Source: DAOULT01 sp964646625 (GTDB lineage: Bacteria > Chloroflexota > Anaerolineae > CAZYHC01). From it: 64,000 nt of DNA. This document shows, piece by piece, positions 44,476-53,136 of the stretch. The DNA lies in the NCBI GenBank assembly GCA_964646625.1, contig CAZYHC010000010.1, forward strand, positions 56,004 to 120,003, in the 5' to 3' direction. Every line of letters starts with the position of its first letter. The first letter of the stretch is position 1. Below the pieces are notes generated by a model. The model was not told the DNA's origin. It worked only from the letters and a program-made list of their open reading frames with translations, and ran no database searches. Position numbers and translations under genes: made by a program.

Positions 44476-44889
44476 CTCGTGGCAGGAGGTACAAGACCCC
44501 GAAGGCGAAGCCTGGGGTCTGATGTACCTGGGTATGATCAACTTTGTTCAGGGCAATTATAGCGAAGCGGCCAAGTACCACTTGCGGCGACAGATCAACG
44601 ACGAGCGAGGCATCGGCTACTGCCTGAACGGGCTGGGGCTGGTGGCCCTGGGCCGAGGCCAGTTCGACCAGGCAGAGGACTATTTCCAACAGGCCCACCA
44701 GATTCGTTCGCGGCTGGGGCTCAAGGCCGAGACCATCGAGGACCTGTCCTATCTGGGACAGGTCTACCTGGGGTTGGGCAAACTCGACGAGGCCGCCAGG
44801 GTCTCTGCCCAGGCCATCGAGCTGCTGGCCGAGCAAAAGAACGTGGCAGAGTCCCAGCAGATCTACCTGAATCACTTCCGTGTGGTGTA
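44476..44889 (+). pseudogene. TPR-protein fragment (decayed regulator-type gene)
   Basis: One frame reads as typical tetratricopeptide repeats: GEAWGLMYLGMINFVQGNYSEAAKYH, then GIGYCLNGLGLVALGRGQFD and DLSYLGQVYLGLGKLDEAAR (shown in part). These are the C-terminal TPRs of BTAD/LuxR-like or adenylate-cyclase-type proteins. There is no start or N-terminal domain, and the frame runs antisense into the oxidoreductase gene at 44894, so it is a truncated remnant. Confidence 0.7.
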
Positions 44890-44893
44890 TGCC

Positions 44894-46786
44894 TTAGACG
44901 GCGGGCACATTCCACTTTTCGTTACGGTCCCTGATCAGCCATTCCATGTCCAGTTGGCGCAAGCTCTCCTCGCCGGGCACAGTGGTACTCACGTCCCAAC
45001 CGATAAACTCCAGAATTTCCCGGTTCATGGTTCTGTAATCCACGGTGACGCCTTTAAGGTTACCTTCCTCGATAGGGGGCTCGCCCACCATGCGACCCGG
45101 CACGTTCCGGGCCAGGGGGTTGTGACCCTCGCGCAGGTTGAAGGCATGGCGCATCGTGCCGATGCGCATCCCCGTCTTGTAAACCTCATCCATGGTGTAA
45201 TCCCAGCCGGTCACGGCTGCAAGCTGTTCGGGCAGACTTTGGATGTGGTAACAGGCGTAGCCGAACATGCACAGGCCAGCGGCCTGGGCCACGTGGTAGG
45301 TGGTCATCAATCTGTAATGGGACTCGGCCCGGCCGGTGTAAGTGTATTTGTCGAAGCCCTCGGGCCACCAGTCGAACCCCACGCCCTGTATCAACTCTCC
45401 ACCCTGGGTATGGCGGCCGGGGGTGGCGTCCAGGGTGTAGGTGGTAGCCAGACCGGGCACAAAACGGGGGTCGTGGGCCGGAATTTCCTCGCCTTGAACG
45501 TGTATGGCGTATTCTTCCGCTCCCTTGCCGATCTTTTCGGCCGCCACTTTAGCCCCATCAGCCAGTATCTCCCCGAGGCCCTCTCGTCTGGCGATCTTCT
45601 CCGTCAGAGCCACGATAGCCGCCGCGTCACCCCATCTTAGCTCCAGGCCGTCGGTGTCGGCGGTGGTCAGGAGGCCGCGCTCGAAGCACTCGAGGGCCAG
45701 GGCTACCGCCGCGCCTGTGGAGATGGTGTCCAGGCCATACTCGTTGCAGATCTCGTTGAGCTTGATGATGGATTCCAGATCGTCGTTCAGCAGGTTGGTG
45801 CCGAACATAGCCAGGGTCTCGTACTCCGGTTTGTGGCCGTAGTGATCGTGCCCGGCCATCAGGGCGAAACGGCCTGTATCCAGTTTGACCTTGCCGCCAC
45901 AACCGATGGGGCAGCCCCAGCAACGGTACCGCTTTTCCTGGTAAGCGATGACCGCCTCGTCGCTGATCCTGGAGCTCCTCTCCAGGGGGAAGAGAACCGG
46001 GCCCGCGCCCGCCCAGTTCTTGACCGGCGAGTCGCCGCTGATGGCCGCCTCAGCAGTGATCTCACAGGTGCCGCCCTTGTGCAACCAGTCGTATAAGCCG
46101 CCGGGTTCGGCCATGTATTTTTGGCGCAAAGCTTTGATCTTCTCTTCGTCGGCCATAGGTACCTTCAGCTTGCCTTTGACCACCACGGCCTTGAGCCGCT
46201 TGCTGCCCATGACCGCTCCCAGCCCGGAGCGTCCGGCAGCCCGCCCCTTGTCGTTCATGACGCAGGCCAGCAAGGAACACTTCTCCCCGCCTGTCCCAAT
46301 GGAAGCCACTTCGACGTCTTTACCGTGCTCTTCCTTGAGGGTATCCTCCAGCTTGCCGACGTTCATGCCCCACAGGCGCCCCGCATCCCGCAGCTCGGCC
46401 TTCCCTTCGTCGATGAAGAGATAGACCGGCTTATCCGCTATGCCGCTGAACAACACCCCGTCGAAGCCGGCGAATTTCAGATGAGGGCCGAATCGGCCGC
46501 CGCAGTTGGCGTCGCCCCAGGTGTGGGTTTTGGGCGATTTGCCGACCACCACAAAGCGCGAGCCGATGAGGGCCGGAGTGCCCGTCAGAGGGCCAGTCAC
46601 GAAACCCAGGACGTTGTCCGGCCCCATGGGATCGACATTGGCGGCCATGCGCTCGTAGAGCAGCCTGGCTCCCATCCCATAGCCGCCGATATACTGACGG
46701 CCCATCCCTTCATCAAGCGCTTCTTCCTCAATCCTACCGCTGGAAAGATCGACGCTCAGAATCCTTCCCATGTAACCGCGAGCCAT
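44894..46786 (-). CDS. aor: Tungsten-type aldehyde:ferredoxin oxidoreductase
   Basis: 630 residues. Oxidises aldehydes to acids with ferredoxin as acceptor, using a tungsto-bispterin and a [4Fe-4S] cluster. Cluster ligands are Cys289, Cys292, Cys296 (YRCWGCPIGCGG) and Cys506 (GLCMF). The pterin-binding regions GDANCGGRFGPHLK and GLDTISTGAAV are present. Starts at the ATG with GGAGGA upstream. Functions with the PduP-like enzyme in aldehyde handling (inference). Confidence 0.93.
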   Translation of the reverse strand: MARGYMGRILSVDLSSGRIEEEALDEGMGRQYIGGYGMGARLLYERMAANVDPMGPDNVLGFVTGPLTGTPALIGSRFVVVGKSPKTHTWGDANCGGRFGPHLKFAGFDGVLFSGIADKPVYLFIDEGKAELRDAGRLWGMNVGKLEDTLKEEHGKDVEVASIGTGGEKCSLLACVMNDKGRAAGRSGLGAVMGSKRLKAVVVKGKLKVPMADEEKIKALRQKYMAEPGGLYDWLHKGGTCEITAEAAISGDSPVKNWAGAGPVLFPLERSSRISDEAVIAYQEKRYRCWGCPIGCGGKVKLDTGRFALMAGHDHYGHKPEYETLAMFGTNLLNDDLESIIKLNEICNEYGLDTISTGAAVALALECFERGLLTTADTDGLELRWGDAAAIVALTEKIARREGLGEILADGAKVAAEKIGKGAEEYAIHVQGEEIPAHDPRFVPGLATTYTLDATPGRHTQGGELIQGVGFDWWPEGFDKYTYTGRAESHYRLMTTYHVAQAAGLCMFGYACYHIQSLPEQLAAVTGWDYTMDEVYKTGMRIGTMRHAFNLREGHNPLARNVPGRMVGEPPIEEGNLKGVTVDYRTMNREILEFIGWDVSTTVPGEESLRQLDMEWLIRDRNEKWNVPAV

Positions 46787-46834
46787 ATCGTTCCTCCTCT
46801 CGTCTTATCTTGTTGCAGATGAACGGTCATGGTT

Positions 46835-46863
46835 ATTATATCACACTTTGCCCTATTTGTACA
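46835..46863 (-). promoter_or_regulatory. Promoter of the aldehyde oxidoreductase gene
   Basis: Minus strand: TGTACA (46858-46863), 17-bp spacer, TATAAT (46835-46840), about 49 bp before the start codon. Confidence 0.6.
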
Positions 46864-46880
46864 GAAGTGCGGAAGTCATG

Positions 46881-46909
46881 TTGACACTACAAGGGAGATA
46901 TGGTATAAT
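46881..46909 (+). promoter_or_regulatory. Full-consensus sigma-70 promoter of the sugar ABC operon
   Basis: TTGACA (46881-46886), 17-bp spacer, TATAAT (46904-46909): both boxes match the consensus exactly. It is back-to-back with the oxidoreductase promoter. The leader to the start codon is about 217 nt. Confidence 0.85.
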
Positions 46910-46916
46910 ACGTCCA

Positions 46917-47133
46917 CCGAAGCCGTTGGTCTTGATTCGTGCTTCGCTTGTAATTGTGCCTTAAAATTGTGACCGGGAAAAGGTGTGTCTAATCTGGGAG
47001 TGAGCTTAGCACCCAAGTTTCCTGTTTTGGATTGGGAAGGAGGTGATGGGCGGGGGCGAAAGTTAGAGCCTGAACCACATTCGAGGAGGAAGTATCCATT
47101 CAAGGAAGAGTAAGACATAAGGAGGAAAAAAAG
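46917..47133 (+). promoter_or_regulatory. Long leader with an orphan Shine-Dalgarno-like site
   Basis: No gene. A ten-base perfect anti-Shine-Dalgarno complement, AAGGAGGTGA, lies at 47037-47046. It is followed only by a 6-codon ORF (ATG 47046, TAG 47064). A second purine-rich site (AGGAGGAA) is near 47084, and the functional AAGGAGG lies just before the real start. Possibly a ribosome-standby or regulatory site; the function is inferred only. Confidence 0.4.
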
Positions 47134-48453
47134 ATGGTTAAGAGTATTATCCGCCTGATAGTGTTGTGCGTCGTGTTAGTGACTTTGGTGCTGCCGATGG
47201 CGGCTCAGGAGTACAAGTTTCCAGCCGAAGGCAAACCTTACGAAGGCGTCACTTTGAACGTGTCGCTCGTGGCCGAAGCCAAGCCAGATGCCCTGAAAAA
47301 GGAACTTGCCGCGTTCGAGGAGCAGACCGGCATCAAGGTCAACCTCGACATCCTGCCCTATCCGACTTTGCAGGAGAAGCAGTTCACGGCCGTGACGCAG
47401 CAGACCGGGGCTTACGACATCATCCACGTGGACTGCGTGTGGATGGGCCAGTATGCAGGCCAGGGCTGGCTCTACCCGGTGACGGAGTTCGTGGAGCAGA
47501 CCGACCCTGAAGTACTCCAACTGGAAGACTTCCACCCCCGGATTCTGGAGGAGCAATGCATGTGGGAGGACGTGCTCTACGGCCTGCCTTTCATCGATGC
47601 AGTGCATACGCTGTACTACCGCACCGACATCTTCGAAAAATACGATCTGAAGCCGCCGGACACCTGGGAGGAGCTGTACGAGACGGCCAAGTTCATAACC
47701 GAGAAGGAAAGTGAAAACGGCATCTACGGCGTGACCTTCATGGGCAAGCGCGGCGTGCAGCTTTTGTGCAACTGGGTGGGCATGCTGGGCGCTTTTGGCG
47801 GCGATTTCTACGACGAGAACTATAAGGCTGGCCTGGACACGCCGGAAGCCATTGCCGCTTTGGAATACTTCCACTCCCTGGTGGAGGTAGCCAACCCTGG
47901 TGTGCTGTCCCAGGACTGGGATGAGTGCGCTGAGACCTTCGCCAGCGGCAAGGCCGCTATGGACCTGCAGTGGCAGAACGCGGCCCCGACGTTCGCCGAC
48001 CCCGAGAAATCCCAGGTCATCGGGCTGTGGAACGTCGTCCTCCAGCCCGGCGTGATGCAGGAAGACGGCACGATCCGGCGTTCGCCGTGCTTCGGCGGCT
48101 GGGACATGGGCATCTCGGCCGATTCCGAAAACAAAGAGGCGGCCTGGGAGTTCATCGTGTGGGCCACCACCCCAGAGATGGAGTATAAACTCTCCTACGC
48201 CATGCCCAGCGCTCGTAAGTCAGTCCTGGCTAACCCGGAACTGGCCGAAAAGTACATTGAGTACGACGCCATGTTGAAGTCACTGGACTTCGCGATGGGC
48301 CGGCCGCGCATTCCCGAATGGCCGCAAATGGCTGACCTGATCGAGGCTGCCCTCTCCGAGGCCATGACCGGAGCGAAGACGCCGGAGGAAGCCCTGACCG
48401 AGATCAATCCGCTCATTGACGAACTCCTGATGAGCGCCGGCTACCAGAAGTAG
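47134..48453 (+). CDS. Sugar-type solute-binding protein (family 1, MalE/UgpB-like)
   Basis: 439 residues, AAGGAGG before ATG. A signal peptide ends near PMAAQ. The family-1 pattern LAAFEEQTGIKVNLDILPYP and DIIHVDCVWMGQYAGQGWLYPV is typical of CUT1 sugar importers. C-terminal MPSARKSVLANPELAEK is also typical. The ligand is a carbohydrate; the KDG-kinase-like gene downstream hints at sugar acids or related sugars (inference). Confidence 0.88.
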   Translation: MVKSIIRLIVLCVVLVTLVLPMAAQEYKFPAEGKPYEGVTLNVSLVAEAKPDALKKELAAFEEQTGIKVNLDILPYPTLQEKQFTAVTQQTGAYDIIHVDCVWMGQYAGQGWLYPVTEFVEQTDPEVLQLEDFHPRILEEQCMWEDVLYGLPFIDAVHTLYYRTDIFEKYDLKPPDTWEELYETAKFITEKESENGIYGVTFMGKRGVQLLCNWVGMLGAFGGDFYDENYKAGLDTPEAIAALEYFHSLVEVANPGVLSQDWDECAETFASGKAAMDLQWQNAAPTFADPEKSQVIGLWNVVLQPGVMQEDGTIRRSPCFGGWDMGISADSENKEAAWEFIVWATTPEMEYKLSYAMPSARKSVLANPELAEKYIEYDAMLKSLDFAMGRPRIPEWPQMADLIEAALSEAMTGAKTPEEALTEINPLIDELLMSAGYQK

Positions 48454-48470
48454 GCAATTGCTTTGACAAA

Positions 48471-48504
48471 GGGGGAGAGGATATACGGCTCCTCTCCCCC
48501 TTTA
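48471..48504 (+). terminator. Hairpin between binding protein and permease genes
   Basis: Perfect 11-bp stem GGGGGAGAGGA (48471-48481) and TCCTCTCCCCC (48490-48500), loop 8, then TTTA. It sits inside the operon, so a partial terminator or mRNA-stability element that raises binding-protein expression over the permeases is likely. Confidence 0.7.
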
Positions 48505-48537
48505 TCCTGTAAGAGAGGTGTAGAAAAACGGTAAAAA

Positions 48538-49452
48538 ATGAGCTCCGAAGACAACGGCAAGCTGGGCCAATGGCTAGGTAGACAGGCACACCGTTACGCC
48601 CCCGTAGTCCTGCTCGGCCCGGCGGTTTTGATCCTGGCAATCATTTCTCTTTTCCCTTTTGTCTATTCTTTGTGGTTGGGTTTTAACGAGTGGAACCTGG
48701 CCGACCGCACCGCAACGTGGACGTTCGTCGGCCTGAAGAACTACATCACTATCTTCACCACCGATCCTTTCTTCAGGTCAGCCGTCAAAGCGACCTTCAT
48801 TTTCCTCGGTGGAGCGGTGGTGGTGGAGATGATCCTGGGGATGGCCATTGCCCTGCTGCTCAACGACGAATTTCGAGGGCAGGGCCTGATTCGCACCATC
48901 ATCATGCTCCCCTTGATGACCACGCCGGTGGTGGTGGGCCTGATATGGCGCTTCATGTATAACCCCGAACGGGGAATGGTCAATTACCTGCTCAGTTTGG
49001 TCGGCATCACCGGGCCTGATTGGCTGGGACGGCAACAAACCGCCATGCCCGCCGTGATTTTCGCCGACGTCTGGGAATGGACCCCCTTTGTGGCCCTGAT
49101 TGTGTTGGCCGCCTTGCAGGCTCTGCCGCGCGAGCCGTTCGAAGCGGCCCTGATTGACGGCGCCTCTGCCTGGCAGAGCTTCTACTACGTCACCTTTCCT
49201 CTCATCCAGCCTGCCCTCCTGGTCGCTTTGCTCATCCGCCTTATGGATGCCTTCAAGACCTTTGACCTGATCTACGTCCTCACTCTGGGCGGGCCAGGGG
49301 TCAGCACCCAGGCGCTCAGCCTCTACACTTATAAATACGGTTTTAAGTTCTTCAGAATGGGCTACGCTTCGGCCCTGTCTTACATCATGGTAATCCTCAT
49401 GATTATCATGGCCAATGTCTTCATCTTCATAGCCCAGCGCGAAAGAGAATGA
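48538..49452 (+). CDS. Sugar ABC permease, MalF/UgpA-like
   Basis: 304 residues with six membrane helices. The EAA loop is PREPFEAALIDGASAWQSFYYVTFPLI (in parts: EPFEAALIDGASAWQSF and YVTFPLI). First permease of the CUT1 importer. The ATG has no strong ribosome-binding site close by. Confidence 0.9.
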   Translation: MSSEDNGKLGQWLGRQAHRYAPVVLLGPAVLILAIISLFPFVYSLWLGFNEWNLADRTATWTFVGLKNYITIFTTDPFFRSAVKATFIFLGGAVVVEMILGMAIALLLNDEFRGQGLIRTIIMLPLMTTPVVVGLIWRFMYNPERGMVNYLLSLVGITGPDWLGRQQTAMPAVIFADVWEWTPFVALIVLAALQALPREPFEAALIDGASAWQSFYYVTFPLIQPALLVALLIRLMDAFKTFDLIYVLTLGGPGVSTQALSLYTYKYGFKFFRMGYASALSYIMVILMIIMANVFIFIAQRERE

Positions 49453-49479
49453 CCCTCAGGGAGTGTTAAGGAGCAGAAA

Positions 49480-50304
49480 ATGTCACGCCGCCGTCAGAGA
49501 CTAAGAATTGTGAGAGGGATCCTCATTGGCCTGGTCATCGTCTTTTGTATGTTCCCCATCGTGATGATCATCTTGACCTCGATCAAAACACGCATTGACG
49601 CCCTGGCCGTGCCGCCGGTGTGGATATTTGTCCCCACTTTCGTCAATTATACCGAGATTTTCTGGATGTATGACTTCAGCCTCTATTTCAAGAACAGCGC
49701 CATCGCCGCCCTGACCAGTACAGTAGTGGCCATTATACTCGGCGCTCCCGCCGCTTACAGCCTGGCGCGCTTCAAATTTCGCGGGGAAAGCAACCTGGCT
49801 TTCTGGATCCTTTCCCTGCGCATGACCCCGGCTATCGCGGCCATCATTCCCCTGTTCATTCTCCTGCGCAGCTTCAGGCTGCTGGATACTTTACAGGGCC
49901 TGGTCGTGGTCTACACCACTTTTAACCTGCCCTTCATCATCTGGATGATGCGCGGCTTCTTCGAGGACCTGCCCATTGAGCTGGAGGAAAGTGCCATGGT
50001 TGACGGCTGTTCCCGCTACGGCGCTTTCTTTCGGATTGCCCTGGCTCTGGCCGCGCCCGGCCTGTCCGCGGCGGCTATCTTCATCTTCCTTTTCACCTGG
50101 AACGAGTTCCTTTTTGCCCTTATCCTCACGGGCACACAGGCCAGAACCATGCCCGTGGCCGTCCAGCTTTTCATGCGCGAGACAGGCATTGACTGGGGGC
50201 ACATGTGCGCTGCCGCCGTGGTGATGATGATCCCCATGTTGACCTTCACCCTGTTTATTCAGCGCTATCTGGTAAGGGGCCTGACCTTCGGAGCTATCAA
50301 ATGA
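49480..50304 (+). CDS. Sugar ABC permease, MalG/UgpE-like
   Basis: 274 residues. The EAA motif ELEESAMVDGCSRYGAFFRI and terminal YLVRGLTFGAIK are classic MalG-type. AAGGAG at 8 nt. Its stop overlaps the next start by 4 bp (ATGA). No ATPase gene is in the operon, so it must borrow a multi-substrate ATPase. Confidence 0.9.
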   Translation: MSRRRQRLRIVRGILIGLVIVFCMFPIVMIILTSIKTRIDALAVPPVWIFVPTFVNYTEIFWMYDFSLYFKNSAIAALTSTVVAIILGAPAAYSLARFKFRGESNLAFWILSLRMTPAIAAIIPLFILLRSFRLLDTLQGLVVVYTTFNLPFIIWMMRGFFEDLPIELEESAMVDGCSRYGAFFRIALALAAPGLSAAAIFIFLFTWNEFLFALILTGTQARTMPVAVQLFMRETGIDWGHMCAAAVVMMIPMLTFTLFIQRYLVRGLTFGAIK

Positions 50305-50861
50305 AGGACAGACTTAAAATTGCGTTACCCGTGCTGTGTATCGTATTGCTTGCTGCCGGAATGGCGATATACTTTACCCGGCAAGCGGCCCTCGATAGTC
50401 CCTCTCCAGACGACGATTACCTGTATGGCCTGATGATAGCTGAGCAGAATCGGCCTGTCGCCGATACACCGCAAGCGGCCCTCGATAGCCCCTCTCCAGA
50501 TGACGGTTACCTGCATGGCCTGATGATAGATGAGCAGAGTCAGCCTGTCGCCGATACGCTCGTTACCCTGGTGGTGCAGCGTGGCCTGGGAATCAACTGC
50601 GCTGGCGGGCAATGCGATTTGTTCAACAAGCCGGTCTTCCACACCCTGGAAAAGACCGACGAACAGGGGAGATTCTCCATGCGTGTGCCCCAGCGTTATC
50701 TGGCCAATCGCGGGAAGCCGAGCATGTACGTCTACAAACTGGAGGTCGATATCGCCCCGCAAAAGGTCAAGTTTTTCTACAACTTAAACCTGGCCCGCCA
50801 GGAAACTAACGAGCAAACTTTCATGGTTAAGCCCCCCTTCTGGACCATGAAAGAAGGCTGA
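50301..50861 (+). CDS. Membrane-anchored hypothetical protein with a 30-residue tandem duplication
   Basis: 186 residues, signal anchor ~5-27. Residues ~28-57 and ~58-87 are near-identical copies (QAALDSPSPDD, then YGLMIAEQNRPVADT and HGLMIDEQSQPVADT), encoded by a 90-bp DNA duplication. The remainder forms a carboxypeptidase-regulatory-like beta domain (LVTLVVQRG..., DEQGRFSMRVP, FFYNLNLARQE). It is translationally coupled to the permease. Function unknown. Confidence 0.65.
   Translation: MKDRLKIALPVLCIVLLAAGMAIYFTRQAALDSPSPDDDYLYGLMIAEQNRPVADTPQAALDSPSPDDGYLHGLMIDEQSQPVADTLVTLVVQRGLGINCAGGQCDLFNKPVFHTLEKTDEQGRFSMRVPQRYLANRGKPSMYVYKLEVDIAPQKVKFFYNLNLARQETNEQTFMVKPPFWTMKEG
50380..50559 (+). 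repeat. 90-bp tandem duplication
   Basis: Two adjacent copies with 90-bp period (unit boundaries near 50380-50469 and 50470-50559). Few substitutions separate them, so the duplication appears recent. Confidence 0.85.
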
Positions 50862-50896
50862 GGAAGGAGTAAGGCTTTCCGAAAGTCGGCCAGCGG

Positions 50897-50926
50897 GGTG
50901 GCCTGATACCGGCCACAGGTCTTTTT
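50897..50926 (+). terminator. Possible terminator after the sugar operon
   Basis: GTGGCC (50898-50903) pairs with GGCCAC (50911-50916), then AGGTC and TTTTT (50922-50926); the T-run starts 6 nt after the stem, so it may be weak. Confidence 0.5.
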
Positions 50927-50927
50927 A

Positions 50928-50995
50928 ACCGCAGAGAGCGCAGAGAACGCGGAGTGAACACTAAAACACTCTGCGCCCTCAGCAGTCTCTGCGGT
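50928..50995. repeat. Long imperfect palindrome (ACCGCAGAGA type)
   Basis: Two 29-nt arms (50928-50956 and 50967-50995) pair imperfectly around a 10-nt loop. The outer 10 bp, ACCGCAGAGA/TCTCTGCGGT, are perfect. It resembles the intergenic AGAG-rich palindromes common in many bacterial genomes (from memory). Non-coding. Confidence 0.6.
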
Positions 50996-51039
50996 GTAAT
51001 CTTGTACTTCAGGAAAGCCCTGAGGGAAAGGAGATGAGC

Positions 51040-52041
51040 ATGTACGACGTTGTGACCTTTGGGGAGACGATGGTGCGTCTGGCTCCCCCAAGTTTCCGTC
51101 GCCTGGAACAGACCACCACGCTGGAAGTTACCGTCGGCGGCTCGGAAGTGAGTGTGGCGATGGGAGTGAGCCGCTTGGGGCTGAAAGCGGCCTGGGTCAG
51201 CCGCCTGACCGATAACTCCCTGGGACGCATGATTTGCAACAAGGCCCGCGAGTTCGGAGTGGATACCTCCCATGTCATCTGGACGGACGAAGACCGGATC
51301 GGGCTGTATTTTGTGGAATACGGCGCTTCCCCTCGGCCCAGCAGCGTCCTCTACGATCGGGCCGATTCGGCCATCAGTCGCATCCGCCCCGGCGAGGTGG
51401 ATTGGAAGTCTATCTTCGAAGAGACGCGGCTTTTCCACCTCAGCGGCATCACCCCGGCCCTGAGCGATTCCGCCGCCACCGTCACCGCCGAGGCTTTGCA
51501 GGCAGCCAAAGATGCCGATTGCCTCCTCAGCTACGACCTCAACTACCGGGCCAGGCTGTGGAGCCAGGAAAAAGCGCGAGAGGTGCAGACTCCCTTCATG
51601 TCCCTGGTGGACATCCTCATCACTACCGAGGAGGACACCCAGCGCGTCTTCGGCATCGAGGGGGAAGATTTCAAGGAGGTGGCCCAGAAGCTGGCCGAAA
51701 GGTTTGGCTTCAAGGTGGTGACCATCACCCTGCGCGGCACTCCTTCCGTCTGGCGCAACACCTGGTCTTCAATTGCCTACGCCGGGGGGGAATTCTACGA
51801 AGACGTAGCTTATGACATCGAGGTGGTGGACCGGGTGGGCGGTGGAGATGCTTACAGCGCCGGTTTCCTCTACGGCTACCTGACGGGCGAAGAAGAAGGA
51901 GTGGACCAGGTGGACAAAGGGGTGCGCTACGGCAATGCTTTTTCGGCCCTGAAGCAAACCAACTGGGGCGATGCCGGTTGGGTCACCCGCCGAGAAGTCG
52001 AAGGTCTGCTGAAAGGGCGGGGGTTGCGCATCAGCCGGTGA
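51040..52041 (+). CDS. kdgK: PfkB-family sugar kinase, 2-keto-3-deoxygluconate-kinase-like
   Basis: 333 residues. AAGGAG lies 6 nt before ATG 51040; an ATG at 51034 abuts the site. N-terminal FGETMVRLAPP and the glycine-rich VGGSEVSVAMGVSRLGL are KdgK-like. The catalytic DRVGGGDAYSAGFLYGYL has Gly for the usual Ala in GAGD. PfkB kinases phosphorylate KDG or related sugars. Likely the intracellular step following the sugar importer. Confidence 0.85.
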   Translation: MYDVVTFGETMVRLAPPSFRRLEQTTTLEVTVGGSEVSVAMGVSRLGLKAAWVSRLTDNSLGRMICNKAREFGVDTSHVIWTDEDRIGLYFVEYGASPRPSSVLYDRADSAISRIRPGEVDWKSIFEETRLFHLSGITPALSDSAATVTAEALQAAKDADCLLSYDLNYRARLWSQEKAREVQTPFMSLVDILITTEEDTQRVFGIEGEDFKEVAQKLAERFGFKVVTITLRGTPSVWRNTWSSIAYAGGEFYEDVAYDIEVVDRVGGGDAYSAGFLYGYLTGEEEGVDQVDKGVRYGNAFSALKQTNWGDAGWVTRREVEGLLKGRGLRISR

Positions 52042-52108
52042 GCGTTCTGCCGTAGGGAACCAGAGAGCGCGGGGAAAAGCCTTTTTCACTCCTTTCTCCA
52101 GGACGACA

Positions 52109-52813
52109 CTATGTGCCATTTGCCTGTTTCGATAACAGCGTTACGGCCCCCTGATGACTGCGGCTGAACAGCACAGAAAAAAGTCGAGGTATACCTTCAC
52201 GCGCTTCCTCATCGTCACGCCACTCGCCGACATGCCTGACGTAGAATCCTGCCTCTAATCCCGCATTGATGTATTCCGCAATGTCGTGCACAAAGCTGGG
52301 CACACATGTGCGCTCGCCCGTTTCTGGATTGACAAACCGCGCCCCAGCCCCATCTAGCTGCCGGAAAGGGTGCAACTCGCAAATGTAGAGTTCTCCCTTC
52401 AACCTCAGCACGCGATAGGCTTCGTTAAAAACGGGACGAAGATCGGCTACGTGCTCGAGTACCAGGTTGCCCACCACGAGGTCGAAGGTGTTCGCTTCGA
52501 AGGGCCACGGTTCGGTGATGTCATGCTGCACAAAGTCAACGCGGGACGACTTCACTCGGACGCTCGCCCGCTTCAACATGCCCTCGGACAGATCCATTGC
52601 AACGAGGTGTCGGCTCTGCCGGGCAAGCCAGGCGGTATTTAACCCCGTGCCACATCCAAACTCCAAAACGTCGCGGTTGTCGAGTTCGAGCGGCTGGCGT
52701 CGAAGCACTGCGGCATTGAGGTCTCGCGTGGAGTTCGCGTCGAAATCGTAAAACTCAGCCCAGTCGTCGTAGGCAGCTTTTACGTTAGAGGTCGTCTCGC
52801 GCTTTTGCGTCAT
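52109..52813 (-). CDS. Class I SAM-dependent methyltransferase
   Basis: 234 residues. Motif I VLEFGCGTGLNTAWLA, acidic motif II LVAMDLSEGMLKRA, then DFVQHDITEPWPF, FDLVVGNLVLEHV and YRVLRLKGELYI. Methyltransf_11/25 pattern. Substrate unknown. Stands alone. Confidence 0.87.
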   Translation of the reverse strand: MTQKRETTSNVKAAYDDWAEFYDFDANSTRDLNAAVLRRQPLELDNRDVLEFGCGTGLNTAWLARQSRHLVAMDLSEGMLKRASVRVKSSRVDFVQHDITEPWPFEANTFDLVVGNLVLEHVADLRPVFNEAYRVLRLKGELYICELHPFRQLDGAGARFVNPETGERTCVPSFVHDIAEYINAGLEAGFYVRHVGEWRDDEEAREGIPRLFSVLFSRSHQGAVTLLSKQANGT

Positions 52814-52830
52814 TGTACATTCGAGTAACC

Positions 52831-52859
52831 ATTATAGCATAGGCTATGGATTTTGACAA
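52831..52859 (-). promoter_or_regulatory. Promoter of the methyltransferase gene
   Basis: Minus strand: TTGTCA (52854-52859), 17-bp spacer, TATAAT (52831-52836), 18 bp before the start codon; the transcript may have a very short leader. Confidence 0.65.
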
Positions 52860-52889
52860 GGATGAAAAAGATTTTGAGGCCAAATTTTT

Positions 52890-53103
52890 AAGGTTCAAGA
52901 CACATACGCTCTCAAGACCTTCTTCAACTGGGCATATGCGGTGATATGGTCAGCTTGCAGGACCTGATGGGCCATAGTGATATCCACTACCAAACGGGCC
53001 TATATACGCTTTGCCCGTGAGGACCTCAAGGTTAAACACCGCCGCCACGCTCCATCCGTGGATCTCGACCTTGGCCTGATACGCGAGGTCGGTGGCGGAG
53101 ACT
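52890..53103 (+). pseudogene. Decayed tyrosine recombinase (integrase) fragment
   Basis: Broken frames resemble parts of a Xer/phage integrase. LKTFFNWAYA is like the N-terminal SAM-like domain, directly followed by GDMVSLQDLMGHSDI, the catalytic-domain His region. After a frameshift TTKRAYIRFAREDLKVKHRR follows. The middle of the gene, including catalytic Arg and the other His, is missing. A dead remnant of a mobile element. Confidence 0.5.
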
Positions 53104-53107
53104 AGAT

Positions 53108-53136
53108 TTGCCATGCCAGGCGGAACATGGTATACT
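53108..53136 (+). promoter_or_regulatory. Promoter-like pair overlapping a hairpin
   Basis: TTGCCA (53108-53113), 17-bp spacer, TATACT (53131-53136), immediately followed by the 12-bp stem-loop at 53135-53164. Confidence 0.45.

Noticed and set aside
44309..45640. 443-residue plus-strand ORF
   Set aside because: Its second half is antisense to the aldehyde oxidoreductase with all its cluster ligands; only the TPR part (44476-44889) is genuine, as a remnant.
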